From Pseudomonas sp. PDM18 (GTDB taxonomy: Bacteria > Pseudomonadota > Gammaproteobacteria > Pseudomonadales > Pseudomonadaceae): DNA of 64,000 nt. The notes under the pieces were generated by a model, which did not search any database, had not been told where the DNA came from, and saw only the letters and a list, made by a program, of their open reading frames with translations. This document shows, one piece after another, positions 15,617 through 25,688 of the stretch. The stretch's first letter is position 1, and each line of letters starts with the position of its first letter. The position numbers were made by a program, and so were the translations under genes. Location: assembly GCF_014852585.1 (NCBI RefSeq), contig NZ_JACVBX010000002.1, positions 648,742 to 712,741 of the forward strand. The letters run 5' to 3'.

Positions 15617-18064
15617 ATGACCGCAGTCACCCGTGCCCGGAGCGCATCGAGCGCCCGCACGCTGTTCACCCACAGCCTTCTGTTCCTCGCCGTTACCCAG
15701 GCGTTGCCGGCGCGCGCCGCCGATGCCGATGCCAGCGCCAACGGCAGCACCACCGACAACCGCCTGAGCACCGTGGTGGTGGTCGGCAACCGTGGCCAGG
15801 CGCGCACCCTGGCCGACAGCCCGGCGCCAGTGGACGTCATCTCCAGCAAGCAGCTGGAGGCCACCGGCCAGGGCGACCTGACCCGCGCCCTGAGCCGCGT
15901 GCTGCCCTCGCTGAACCTGCCGGCGTCGTCCGGCTTCGGCTCCACCTCGGTGGTGCGCCCGATCAGCCTGCGCGGCCTCAACGGCGACCAGGTGCTGGTG
16001 CTGGTCAACGGCAAGCGCCGGCACAACAGCGCCCTGCTCAACAACGGCACCTACCTGAACTCCGGCTCGCAGCCGGTGGACCTGGACATGATTCCCACCG
16101 CCCTGGTGGACCACGTCGAAGTGCTGCGTGACGGCGCCTCCGCGCAGTACGGCTCCGACGCCATCGGCGGGGTGATCAACGTGGTGCTCAAGCAGACCGA
16201 CCACGGCGGCCGGCTGGCCACCACCTACGGGCAGAACTACGAGAATGGCGATGGCGAGACCGCCCGCCAGAGCGGCAACATCGGCTTCGAACTGGGCAAC
16301 GAGGGCTTCGTCAACTTCGCCCTGGACTACAAGCACCAGAACGTCTCCGACCGCTCCGACAACGCGCCCTATACCGACTCCGCCGGCAACACCAGCCTGC
16401 AGCACACCTACTACGGCACCGGCCTGCCGAAGGTGGAGAACTTCAGCCTGGGCTACAACGCCGAGCTGCCGGTGAACGACGCGCTGACCCTGTACTCCTT
16501 CTCCACCTACACCAACCGCGAATCCTCCAAGCCGCTGGCGTTCCATCAGCCGGCGAGCTTCAACGGCATCCCGACCCCTTACCCCGAGGGCATCGAGGAC
16601 AACCTGCGGTTCATCGAGAACGACTTCCAGTTCGCCTTCGGCGGCAAGGGCGAGGCGGCCGGCTGGGACTACGACCTGTCCACCACCTACGGCCAGGACC
16701 ACGCCCGTGCCACGCTGACCGACACCTACAACCTCAGCTACGGCGCGGACTCGCCGACCAACGTCGACACCGGCGTGAAGACCTTCAGTCAGTGGACCAG
16801 CAACCTCGACCTGACCCGCGCCTTCGACCTCGGCCTGGCCAAGCCCACGCAGATCTCCTGGGGCCTGGAGCATCGCTACGAGAACTACAAGATCGGCAAG
16901 GGCGAGTACGCCTCCTACGGCTACGGCGACTACCAGTACGGCGCCAACGGCGCGCTGATCGCCCCCGGCACCATCTCCGGCGCCGGCACCACGCCGGCTG
17001 ACGCTGCCTCCAAGGGTCGCACCAGCTACGCCGGCTACGGCGAGATCGGCCAGGACTTCACCGACAAATGGCATGTCGACCTCGCCGGGCGCTACGAGCA
17101 CTACAACGACGGCTCGGGCGTGACCACCAACGGCAAGCTTTCCACGCGCTACCAGCTGACCCCGATCCTGGCTGTGCGCGGCACCGCCAGCACCGGCTTC
17201 CGCGCGCCCTCGCTGGCCCAGCAGATCTACAGCTCGACGTCGCAGAGCAGCGTCAACGGCAACCTGATCGACTACCGCAACGTCGCGGTGAATTCCGACG
17301 TGGCCAAAGCCCTGGGCGCGTCCACGCTCAAGCCGGAGAAATCCACCAACTACAGCGTCGGTCTGACTCTGCAGCCGACCCCCGCCAGCAGCCTGACCAT
17401 CGACGCGTACCAGATCAAGATCCGCGACCGCATCGCACAGACCGGCTACCTGGGCGGCACCGACTACATACGCGGAATCCTCGTCGATGCCGGACTCAAC
17501 CCCAATCAGTCCGTCACCTACTTCACCAACGCCCTGGACACCACCACCCGCGGCGTCGACATCGTCGGTGACTTCCGCCAGCAGCTGGGCGCCTACGGCA
17601 GCATCCGCTACAACGCCGGCTTCAACTGGAACACTACCGAGATCGACAAGATCCACGCCTCCTCCGTAGCCCAGTCCGCCCTCGGCCCGGACGGCGGCTA
17701 CGACCGCCAGCGCCAGGGCAACCTCAAGCACGGCCAGCCCGAATCGCGTCTGCTGCTGGGCGCCGACTGGAGCATCGGCCAGTTCGACGTGAGCCTGAAC
17801 CTGACCCGCTACGGCGAGTACACCCAGTACGGCACGGCCGAGGTCTACGACCGCACCTTCGACCCGCAGTGGATCACCGACCTCAACGTCGACTACCACC
17901 TGACCCGCAACCTGACCCTCACCGCCGGGGCGAACAACCTGTTCAACGTCTACCCCGACCGCACCAACCTGCCCAGCACCTCCGGGGCCTTCCCGTACGG
18001 CAACTTCTCGCCCTACGGCACCACCGGCGGCTACTGGTACACGGGCTTGGCCTACAACTTCTGA
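15617..18064 (+). CDS. TonB-dependent outer-membrane receptor
   Basis: 815 residues. A signal peptide runs from the start to ALPARAA. The TonB-box-like STVVVVGNRG precedes the plug domain (about residues 60-185, with PISLRGLNGDQVLVLVNGKRR and VEVLRDGASAQYGSDAIGGV). The rest is a 22-strand barrel ending in the expected aromatic C-terminus, YTGLAYNF. The ATG follows GGAGC. It heads the operon that continues with a DszA-type monooxygenase, so it probably takes up a bulky organosulfur compound rather than a siderophore. The ligand is unknown. Confidence 0.9.
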   Translation: MTAVTRARSASSARTLFTHSLLFLAVTQALPARAADADASANGSTTDNRLSTVVVVGNRGQARTLADSPAPVDVISSKQLEATGQGDLTRALSRVLPSLNLPASSGFGSTSVVRPISLRGLNGDQVLVLVNGKRRHNSALLNNGTYLNSGSQPVDLDMIPTALVDHVEVLRDGASAQYGSDAIGGVINVVLKQTDHGGRLATTYGQNYENGDGETARQSGNIGFELGNEGFVNFALDYKHQNVSDRSDNAPYTDSAGNTSLQHTYYGTGLPKVENFSLGYNAELPVNDALTLYSFSTYTNRESSKPLAFHQPASFNGIPTPYPEGIEDNLRFIENDFQFAFGGKGEAAGWDYDLSTTYGQDHARATLTDTYNLSYGADSPTNVDTGVKTFSQWTSNLDLTRAFDLGLAKPTQISWGLEHRYENYKIGKGEYASYGYGDYQYGANGALIAPGTISGAGTTPADAASKGRTSYAGYGEIGQDFTDKWHVDLAGRYEHYNDGSGVTTNGKLSTRYQLTPILAVRGTASTGFRAPSLAQQIYSSTSQSSVNGNLIDYRNVAVNSDVAKALGASTLKPEKSTNYSVGLTLQPTPASSLTIDAYQIKIRDRIAQTGYLGGTDYIRGILVDAGLNPNQSVTYFTNALDTTTRGVDIVGDFRQQLGAYGSIRYNAGFNWNTTEIDKIHASSVAQSALGPDGGYDRQRQGNLKHGQPESRLLLGADWSIGQFDVSLNLTRYGEYTQYGTAEVYDRTFDPQWITDLNVDYHLTRNLTLTAGANNLFNVYPDRTNLPSTSGAFPYGNFSPYGTTGGYWYTGLAYNF

Positions 18065-18078
18065 CCTGGCGCAAGCCA

Positions 18079-18101
18079 GCGGGCGCCCACGCGGCGCCCG
18101 C
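18079..18101. other. intercistronic hairpin
   Basis: GCGGGCGCC-CACGC-GGCGCCCGC is a perfect 9-bp stem with a 5-base loop between the receptor stop and the monooxygenase start. No T-tract follows, so it is more likely an mRNA-processing or partial attenuation element than a terminator. Confidence 0.45.
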
Positions 18102-18119
18102 CCGAACGGGAGACAAGAC

Positions 18120-19454
18120 ATGACCCGCCGCACCGACCAGCTCAAGCTCGGCGCCTTCCTCGCCAACAGCGGCCACCACGTCGCCGCCTGGCGCCACCCC
18201 AAGGCCCAGGCCGATGCCAGCCTGGATTTCGACTACTTCAAGCAGATTGCGCAGACCGCCGAGCGCGGCCGCTTCGACGCGCTGTTCGTCGCCGACGTGG
18301 TCGCCCTCTGGGGCCATCACCTCGACGCGCTGAGCCGCACCGCGCGCGGCGAGCACTTCGAGCCGTTGACCCTGATGGCCGCGCTGGCCGCCGTCACCAG
18401 CCGCATCGGTCTGATCGCCACCGCCACCACCAGCTACAACGAGCCGTACCACATCGCTCGCAAGTTCGCCTCGCTCGACTACCTGTCCAAGGGCCGCGCC
18501 GCGTGGAACCTGGTGACCTCGGTGGTCTCCGACGAAGCCTGGAACTTCGGCCGCGAAGCCCACATTGACCACGCTGAACGCTACCGCCGCGCCGAGGAAT
18601 TCCACGACGTGGTCAAGGGCCTGTGGGACAGCTGGGAAGACGACGCCTTCCTGCGCGACAAGGCCAGTGGACAGTACTTCGACCCGGCCAAGCTGCACGT
18701 GCTCGATCACAAGGGTGAGTACTTCTCGGTGCGTGGGCCGCTCAACGTGGCGCGCCCGCCGCAGGGCCACCCGGTGCTGGTGCAGGCCGGCGCCTCGGAT
18801 GCCGGCAAGGCGCTGGCCGCGCGTGTGGCGGAAGTCATCTTCGCCATGGCCGAGACAGTTCCCGCCGCCCAGGCCTTCTACAGCGACGTGAAGCAACGCG
18901 CCGCCGCGCTGGGCCGCGACCCGGACGGCATCAAGATCCTCCCCGGCGTCACCCCCTTCATCGGCCGCACCCGCGAAGAGGCCCGCGAGCTGTTCGAGGA
19001 ATTCCAGAGCCTGGTGGACCCGGTGCTCGGCCTGCGCCTGCTGGCCGATACCCTCGGCGAAGACATCGACCTCTCCGTCCATGACCTCGACGGCCCGCTG
19101 CCGGAAACCCCGGTCGGCCAGCGCGGCAGCCGCCGCGACAAGGTGCTGGAACTGGCGCGCAACGAGGGTCTGACGATCCGCCAGTTGTACCTGCGCCTGG
19201 CCGGCGGCAACCCGGTGATCGGCACTGCCGAGGACATCGCCGACACCTTCGACGCCTGGTTCCAGGCCCGCGCCTGCGACGGCTTCAACGTGTTCTTCCC
19301 GTACCTGCCGGGCGGCATCGAGGTGTTCGTCGACGAGGTGGTGCCGCTGCTGCAGGAGCGCGGCCTGCTGCGCCGCGAGTACGAGGGCGCGACCCTGCGC
19401 GAGAACCTCGGCCTGGCGCGCCCGGCCAACCGCTTCGCCGGGAGCGCGGCATGA
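18120..19454 (+). CDS. LLM-class flavin monooxygenase, DszA/NtaA family
   Basis: 444 residues, with the LGAFLANSGHHVAAWRHP opening, DYLSKGRAAWNLVTSVVSDEA and GGIEVFVDEVVPLLQERG blocks of FMNH2-dependent NtaA/DszA enzymes. It starts 55 bp after the TonB receptor, and its stop overlaps the SurE-like gene (ATGA). It is paralogous to 6159-7367. In sulfur-starvation operons these enzymes open C-S or S-oxidised bonds; the actual substrate is not readable. Confidence 0.9.
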   Translation: MTRRTDQLKLGAFLANSGHHVAAWRHPKAQADASLDFDYFKQIAQTAERGRFDALFVADVVALWGHHLDALSRTARGEHFEPLTLMAALAAVTSRIGLIATATTSYNEPYHIARKFASLDYLSKGRAAWNLVTSVVSDEAWNFGREAHIDHAERYRRAEEFHDVVKGLWDSWEDDAFLRDKASGQYFDPAKLHVLDHKGEYFSVRGPLNVARPPQGHPVLVQAGASDAGKALAARVAEVIFAMAETVPAAQAFYSDVKQRAAALGRDPDGIKILPGVTPFIGRTREEARELFEEFQSLVDPVLGLRLLADTLGEDIDLSVHDLDGPLPETPVGQRGSRRDKVLELARNEGLTIRQLYLRLAGGNPVIGTAEDIADTFDAWFQARACDGFNVFFPYLPGGIEVFVDEVVPLLQERGLLRREYEGATLRENLGLARPANRFAGSAA

Positions 19455-20377
19455 GGCTCGCCGTCCTGCTGCTGGCCGCCGGCTGCGCCCTTGCGCAGCC
19501 GGCGTTCGCGCTGAACATCCTGCTCAGCAACGACGACGGCTACCGCCACCCGAACATCCGCGCGCTGTACACCGCACTGAAGGCCGACGGGCACACCGTA
19601 CGCATCGCCGCGCCCTACAGCGACCAGAGCGCGCGCGGCGGCGCCTTCTTCTTCGGCCGCGAGACGCAGGTGGGGCGCGACGATGACCCGGCCTATCCGG
19701 ACAGCTACTACCTGACCACCACCGAAAAGGGCCAGTGCGAAAGCACTAATTGCGCGGGCCAGCAGGTGGACATCCGCATCAGCGGCACGCCGGTGATGGC
19801 GGTGCTGCTGGGGCTGGAGAAAGTGGTGCCGCATCCGGACCTGGTCATAGTCGGCCCCAACCCCGGCAACAACCTCGGCGCTCTCAACAGCGCCTCGGGA
19901 ACCTTCAACGCCGCCAGCGTCGCGGTGCTCTCTGGAGTGCCCGCCCTGGCCGTCAGCGCCGACCTAAAGGAACAGGACAGCGCGCGCATCGCCGCCATCG
20001 TCACCCGTCTGGTGGACGCGCTGGATAAGCACCGACAAGCCGGCGGTGCGCTGTTACCCAAAGGCGTAGGCCTGAACCTCAACCTGCCGCCGCTGGAAAA
20101 ACTCCAGGGCGCGCGGCTGACCCGCATCGGCAGCTACGTGCCCTTCCACGCCCTCTACACCGAGGATCTCGGCAAGCTCGACGCGAAGCTGGCCGGCAAG
20201 CCGGGCATCGGCTTCGCCTGGTCGCCACCACCGGACGCCAGCAACGCCGAGGACGAAGCGGTGTGGGTCGCCAAGGGCTACCTCACCCTCAGCCCGTTCA
20301 ACGCCCTGCCCGGCGCGCCAGCCGCGAGCGAAGGCCTCGGCGTCGCGCTGGCGCCATTGCTCGGGCAGATCGACTAG
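19451..20377 (+). CDS. exported SurE-like nucleotidase/phosphatase
   Basis: 308 residues. A clear Sec signal peptide (MRLAVLLLAAGCALAQPAFA) precedes the SurE core, which begins LNILLSNDDGYRHPNIRAL. The metal-binding SNDDG and the later GPNPGNNLGALNSASGTFNA are intact. Classical SurE is a cytoplasmic 5'/3'-nucleotidase; this version should act in the periplasm. It sits inside a monooxygenase operon with ATGA coupling to the gene before it, an unusual place for SurE. It may dephosphorylate the imported compound, or scavenge phosphate together with sulfur. Confidence 0.85.
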   Translation: MRLAVLLLAAGCALAQPAFALNILLSNDDGYRHPNIRALYTALKADGHTVRIAAPYSDQSARGGAFFFGRETQVGRDDDPAYPDSYYLTTTEKGQCESTNCAGQQVDIRISGTPVMAVLLGLEKVVPHPDLVIVGPNPGNNLGALNSASGTFNAASVAVLSGVPALAVSADLKEQDSARIAAIVTRLVDALDKHRQAGGALLPKGVGLNLNLPPLEKLQGARLTRIGSYVPFHALYTEDLGKLDAKLAGKPGIGFAWSPPPDASNAEDEAVWVAKGYLTLSPFNALPGAPAASEGLGVALAPLLGQID

Positions 20378-20388
20378 GAGCGCCAACC

Positions 20389-21420
20389 ATGAGCCCCCCC
20401 ACTCACCACCGCACCTTCCGCCTGGGCTTCCTCAACCGCGTGTATGCCCCGCAGTTCGAGCCGCGCCTGTACCAGCAGACCCTGGAGCTGTTCGAAGCCG
20501 CCGAGGAGCTGGGCTTCGACAGCGGCTGGCTGGCCCAGCACCACTTCGCCAGCGAGAACGGCCGCCTGCCCTCGCCGCTGGTACTGCTCAGCGCGGCGGC
20601 CGAGCGCACGCGGCATATCCAGCTGGGCACCGGCATCGTCGTGCTCAACCAGGAGAACGCCCTGCGCCTGGCCGAGGACGCCTCGGTGCTCGACCTGCTC
20701 AGCCAGGGCCGCCTGCAACTGGGCCTGGGCGCCGGCTTCGACCCGGACAGCTTCGCCGCCTTCGGCCAGCGCCTGGAGGGCCGCCACACGCAGTACGACC
20801 AGCGCCTGGAGCGCTTGCGCCAGGCGCTGGCCGGCGAGCCGCTGAATGCCGAAGGGCGCGTGCTGCGCCCCGCCGCCAATGGCCTTGAACAACGCTTGTG
20901 GGAGGCGACGTCCCGCGTCGAACAGGTCGCCACGCGCGGCAACGGACTGATCCTCGCGCCCAACCCCAACGCCGGTGCCGAGCCGCGCTCGCAGGTGATC
21001 GAACGCTACCGCCAGGCGTGGAATCCCACCCACGCCGGAGCGCCCCGCGTTGCCCTGGTGCGCGCAGTCTTCCCCGGTGCCGACGCTGCCGCAGCCGGCT
21101 CGACCCTGCGCCAGGACATCCTCACCTACGTCGAGCGCCAGCGCCGAATCGGCATCGGCCACGCCGACCCGGCACAGGGCTTCGAAGCGGTGCTCGACGC
21201 CCTCGGCGTGCTGCACGGTGACCCGGCGAAGATCGCCGAACAGCTGCGCGCGGATGCACCGCTGGGTGCCAATGACCAGTTGATCGTCCAGGTGCAGACC
21301 ACTTCGACCGGCTTCGGCGAAGCCTTGCGCCACCTGGAAACCGTCGCCCGCGACATCGCCCCCGCGTTGGGCTGGCAACCGCGCCAGCAGCGTGCCACCG
21401 CACAGGAGATCCCGGCATGA
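20389..21420 (+). CDS. LLM-class flavin-dependent oxidoreductase (copy 1 of a tandem pair)
   Basis: 343 residues. The ATG at 20389 follows TAGGAG and gives MSPPTHHRTFRLGFLNR; a longer frame to 20263 only overlaps the SurE-like gene. Luciferase-like barrel features include DSGWLAQHHFASENGRLPSP and the block QGRLQLGLGAG. It ends ATGA over the next gene, with which it shares the layout LGFL...WxAQHH...LPSPLxL...GRLQLGLG. Two homologous, translationally coupled LLM subunits recall the LuxA/LuxB arrangement. The substrate is unknown. Confidence 0.85.
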   Translation: MSPPTHHRTFRLGFLNRVYAPQFEPRLYQQTLELFEAAEELGFDSGWLAQHHFASENGRLPSPLVLLSAAAERTRHIQLGTGIVVLNQENALRLAEDASVLDLLSQGRLQLGLGAGFDPDSFAAFGQRLEGRHTQYDQRLERLRQALAGEPLNAEGRVLRPAANGLEQRLWEATSRVEQVATRGNGLILAPNPNAGAEPRSQVIERYRQAWNPTHAGAPRVALVRAVFPGADAAAAGSTLRQDILTYVERQRRIGIGHADPAQGFEAVLDALGVLHGDPAKIAEQLRADAPLGANDQLIVQVQTTSTGFGEALRHLETVARDIAPALGWQPRQQRATAQEIPA

Positions 21421-22445
21421 GCGCAGTGAAACCGCAGAAGCCGTTCAAGCTCGGCTTCCTCACCCACGCCTTCGGCAGCGACCCACGCCAGGTCTACCGC
21501 GACCTGCAGGAGCAGTTCGAGTTCGCCGAGGCGCTGGGCTTCGACGGCGGCTGGATCGCCCAGCACCACCTGAGCGGCGGCTTCGGCCAACTGCCTTCGC
21601 CGCTGCTGCTGTTCGCCAACATCGCCGCGCGCACCCGGCGCATCGAACTGGGCACGGCAGTGGTCACCCTGCCGCTGGAAGACTCGCTGCGCCTGGCTGA
21701 AGACGCCGCCGTACTCGACGCACTGTCCGCTGGCCGCCTGCAACTGGGCCTGGGCAGCGGGGGCGCCAACCTGGACATGTTCAGCGCCTTCAACCGCGAC
21801 GCCCAGCGCCGCCAGGAGGACTTCCAGCGGTCCCAGCGCGCCCTGCAGGCCGCCCTGCTCGGCGCGCCGCTGCCGGGTGAGGCGCAACTGCGCCTGCATC
21901 CGCCGGCAGCCGGGCTGCGGGAACGGCTCTGGCATTCCCACGGCAGCGCGGCCGGCGCGGTGTACGCCGCCGAACAAGGCAACGGACTGTTGCTGGGCAC
22001 CGCTACCCACGATCCGCTGACGGTGCAGAAGCCGCTGGCCGACGCCTACCTTAGCGCCTGGCAGGACGAAACCCGGCGGCCGCGTATCGGCGTGGTCCGC
22101 GCGGTGTTCCCGGCGCAGGACAAGAACCAGTCCCGCGCGGAGCTCGCACCGGACATCGAACTGCACGTGCCGCGGTTGATCCGCGAGGGACTGATCGACG
22201 AGGCCGCCGACCTGGAAAGCCACCTGCGACTGCTCAACGTGCACCACGGCCATCCTGAGGAAGTGATCGCCAGCGTGCGCAACGACCCGTCGCTGCTGCC
22301 CTACGCGGATTACTTCATTGCCGTGGTGCAGTCGGAAAGCTCCACCCAGGTCCAGGTACTGCGGCGCCTGGAACAGCTTGCCCGGGACATCGCCCCGGCG
22401 CTGGGCTGGACGCCCGCCGGCCAAGCGCTCGCGGTGGCCGGATGA
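21417..22445 (+). CDS. LLM-class flavin-dependent oxidoreductase (copy 2 of a tandem pair)
   Basis: 342 residues, a paralogue of the preceding protein (FKLGFLTHAFG, GGWIAQHHLSGGFGQLPSP, AGRLQLGLGSGG). It overlaps both neighbours by four bases (21417-21420 and 22442-22445). It may form a heterodimer with copy 1 or be a separate enzyme of different specificity; sequence alone does not decide. Confidence 0.85.
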   Translation: MSAVKPQKPFKLGFLTHAFGSDPRQVYRDLQEQFEFAEALGFDGGWIAQHHLSGGFGQLPSPLLLFANIAARTRRIELGTAVVTLPLEDSLRLAEDAAVLDALSAGRLQLGLGSGGANLDMFSAFNRDAQRRQEDFQRSQRALQAALLGAPLPGEAQLRLHPPAAGLRERLWHSHGSAAGAVYAAEQGNGLLLGTATHDPLTVQKPLADAYLSAWQDETRRPRIGVVRAVFPAQDKNQSRAELAPDIELHVPRLIREGLIDEAADLESHLRLLNVHHGHPEEVIASVRNDPSLLPYADYFIAVVQSESSTQVQVLRRLEQLARDIAPALGWTPAGQALAVAG

Positions 22446-23482
22446 GCCTGCGCTTCGCCTGGAAGCTCTGCGCGAGCGGTGCAAGGGGTGGGCTGGACTG
22501 GCAGGCGCAGCCGGCGGAATGGGTGCAGCTGGCCCAGGCCGTGGAATACGCAGGCTTCGACGACCTCTACCTGCCCGGAGGCCCCAGCCAGCCGGATAGC
22601 CTGATGGTCGCTGCCGCCCTGTGCGCACATACCCGACTGCTCGGTCTGACCCTGAGCCTGCCGGCGGAAGCCATGCTCCCGGCGGCACTGGCGGCTACCC
22701 TGCAAAGCCTGCAATCGCTGTCCGCCGGACGGGTACGCCTGCACCTGCCCGACAGTGATCGCGGCAGCCTGCGCCGGGCCTTCGGCGAAGTGCTCAATCG
22801 CGATCAGCGCCACGAACGCATCGACGAGTTCCTCGACATCCTGCAACGCCTGCTGCACGCCCCCGCCACACCGCTGGACCACAACGGCCGCTACTTCCAC
22901 CTGGAGAACGCCGGCCTGGGCCTGCGCGACCTGCCGCCCGCGCTCCTGCTGCTGGACGAAAGCCTGGGCGCCGAACGCGTCGCCAACCGCGCCGATTTTT
23001 GCTTTGTTCCAGCCACCGACGTCGCGCAGCTGGGCCAAACCATCACGCGCCTGAACCGAGCCGCCCAGGCTGCCGGGCGCACGCTGGGCCATGTCGCCAG
23101 CTTCGGAATCATCGCCCGCGACAGCGAGGAGGAGGCCTGGGATGAGGCCGCAAGGCAGGCGCAGGCCTTCGCCGCACCGGCCAGGAGCAAGCGCCGCCGC
23201 GCCGAGGCGAGCGTGGTCGAGCTGCTCGCCGAACGCGCCGAGCACCCCGCCAGACGCCGCGAGATCCATCCGAACCTGTGGCTGCCCGCCCCCGGCGAGT
23301 CGCCCGTGCTGGTGGGCACCTACAACCAGGTCGCCAGCCGCCTGCGTGAGCTACACGGTGCCGGCCTCGACCAGATAATCCTGCATGCGCCCAACTCGGT
23401 GCGCGAGGTCCTGCGCTTCGGCGAACGGGTCCTGCCGCTGCTGCGCCAACAAGCTGAAAAGGACACCCGGATTGGCCGCTGA
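22442..23482 (+). CDS. divergent LLM-family protein, SsuD-like but lacking key catalytic residues
   Basis: 346 residues that align along their length with SsuD-type sulfonate monooxygenases (DGNGRYFHLENAG-like and PNLW...VLVGTYNQVASRL regions). By eye, the SsuD Arg226/His228 segment (RLH in the next gene) is replaced by residues without Arg or His (VASFGIIARD). The mobile-loop Arg297 motif VRGGAG is absent: NLWLPAPGESPVLVG stands where the neighbour has NLWAGVGLVRGGAG. It may be a non-catalytic partner of the following enzyme. The following gene starts inside its 3' end. Confidence 0.75.
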   Translation: MSLRFAWKLCASGARGGLDWQAQPAEWVQLAQAVEYAGFDDLYLPGGPSQPDSLMVAAALCAHTRLLGLTLSLPAEAMLPAALAATLQSLQSLSAGRVRLHLPDSDRGSLRRAFGEVLNRDQRHERIDEFLDILQRLLHAPATPLDHNGRYFHLENAGLGLRDLPPALLLLDESLGAERVANRADFCFVPATDVAQLGQTITRLNRAAQAAGRTLGHVASFGIIARDSEEEAWDEAARQAQAFAAPARSKRRRAEASVVELLAERAEHPARRREIHPNLWLPAPGESPVLVGTYNQVASRLRELHGAGLDQIILHAPNSVREVLRFGERVLPLLRQQAEKDTRIGR

Positions 23483-24611
23483 ACCCAAACGCCGACCCCT
23501 CGAGATCGACTGGTTCCTGCCCACCAACGGCGACGGCCACCACCTCACCAGCAGCGGCCTGCCCAAGGTCGGGCTGTTCCAGCAGGGCGAGCGCGCGCCG
23601 ACCCTCGATTACCTGCGCCAGGTTGTGCGCGCGGCCGAGCAGGCGGCGTTCGACGGCATCATGGTGCCCACCGCCAGCGGCTTCGAAGACCCCTGGCTGA
23701 TCGTCGCGCTGATGGTCCAGGAAGTGCGCCGACTGAAGTTCCTGCTGACCCTGCGCCCAGGTGTCGAACTGCCCGCCTACACCGCGCACAAGGCCGCCAC
23801 CCTGCAACAGCTCAGCGACAACCGCCTGTTGCTGCACCTGGTCAACGGCTCCAGCCGTTTCGAACAACGCGCCCTGGGCGACTTCCTCGAACACGACGAG
23901 CGTTACGCCCGCAGTGCCGAATTTCTCGACGTATTCCGCGCCACCTGGGCCGGGCGCGAGCACCACGGGCGGCACTACCGCACCGGCAGTCCCGTGCCGA
24001 TTCCCCGGGAGGCGGCGTTGCCGCCGATTTGTTTCGGCGGCGCTTCGGACGTCGCCGAGCGCATCGCCGCCAGTCACGCGCAGACCTACCTGATGTGGGG
24101 CGAACCACCGGCGATGATCCGCGAGCGCATTCTGCGCATGCGCGAACTGGCCGCCGCCCACGGCCGCGAGCTGCGCTTCGGCCTGCGCCTGCACGTGTTC
24201 GCCGCCGCCGATTCGCGGCAGGCCTGGGCGCACGTTGGGCGCCTGCTGGACGAGATTCCCCGCGACGCCATCGAGCGCGCCCAGCAGCAACTGGCGGCTT
24301 ACGAATCGGTGGGGCAATCACGTCAGATCAGCCTGACTCAGGGCCGCGCGCATCGCGTGCGCGACCTGGAAGTCTCACCGAATCTGTGGGCAGGCGTCGG
24401 CCTCGTGCGCGGCGGCGCTGGCACGGCGCTGGTGGGCAGTTACGCAGAAGTCGCCGAGCGAATCGAGGAGTATCACCAACTGGGCGTGGATACCTTCATT
24501 CTCTCCGGCTACCCGCACCTGGAAGAGGCGATCCACCTCGGCGAGGAGCTGCTGCCCCTGCTGCGCCGCGACGCCGCCGCTGCCAAGGCCCGCCAGCGCA
24601 GCCGCGACTGA
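23472..24611 (+). CDS. FMNH2-dependent alkanesulfonate monooxygenase, SsuD family
   Basis: 379 residues, matching the SsuD length of about 380. I choose the TTG at 23472, with AAAAGGA 9 bases upstream; it overlaps the preceding gene by 11 bp. The annotation-style start further upstream would only translate that gene in another frame. Visible SsuD features are IDWFLPTNGDGHHL, TYLMWGEPPAMI, RFGLRLHV (Arg/His pair) and VRGGAGTALVG (loop Arg). The reaction is RSO3- + FMNH2 + O2 giving aldehyde and sulfite. It is the last gene of the sigma54-driven operon. Confidence 0.88.
   Translation: MAAEPKRRPLEIDWFLPTNGDGHHLTSSGLPKVGLFQQGERAPTLDYLRQVVRAAEQAAFDGIMVPTASGFEDPWLIVALMVQEVRRLKFLLTLRPGVELPAYTAHKAATLQQLSDNRLLLHLVNGSSRFEQRALGDFLEHDERYARSAEFLDVFRATWAGREHHGRHYRTGSPVPIPREAALPPICFGGASDVAERIAASHAQTYLMWGEPPAMIRERILRMRELAAAHGRELRFGLRLHVFAAADSRQAWAHVGRLLDEIPRDAIERAQQQLAAYESVGQSRQISLTQGRAHRVRDLEVSPNLWAGVGLVRGGAGTALVGSYAEVAERIEEYHQLGVDTFILSGYPHLEEAIHLGEELLPLLRRDAAAAKARQRSRD

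Positions 24612-25688
<1,077 letters not shown>

Noticed and set aside
15461..18202. Long minus-strand open frame (913 codons) opposite the TonB receptor
   Set aside because: It is a GC-rich shadow of the receptor gene: low-complexity Gly/Val/Ala-rich text, no domain, no ribosome site.
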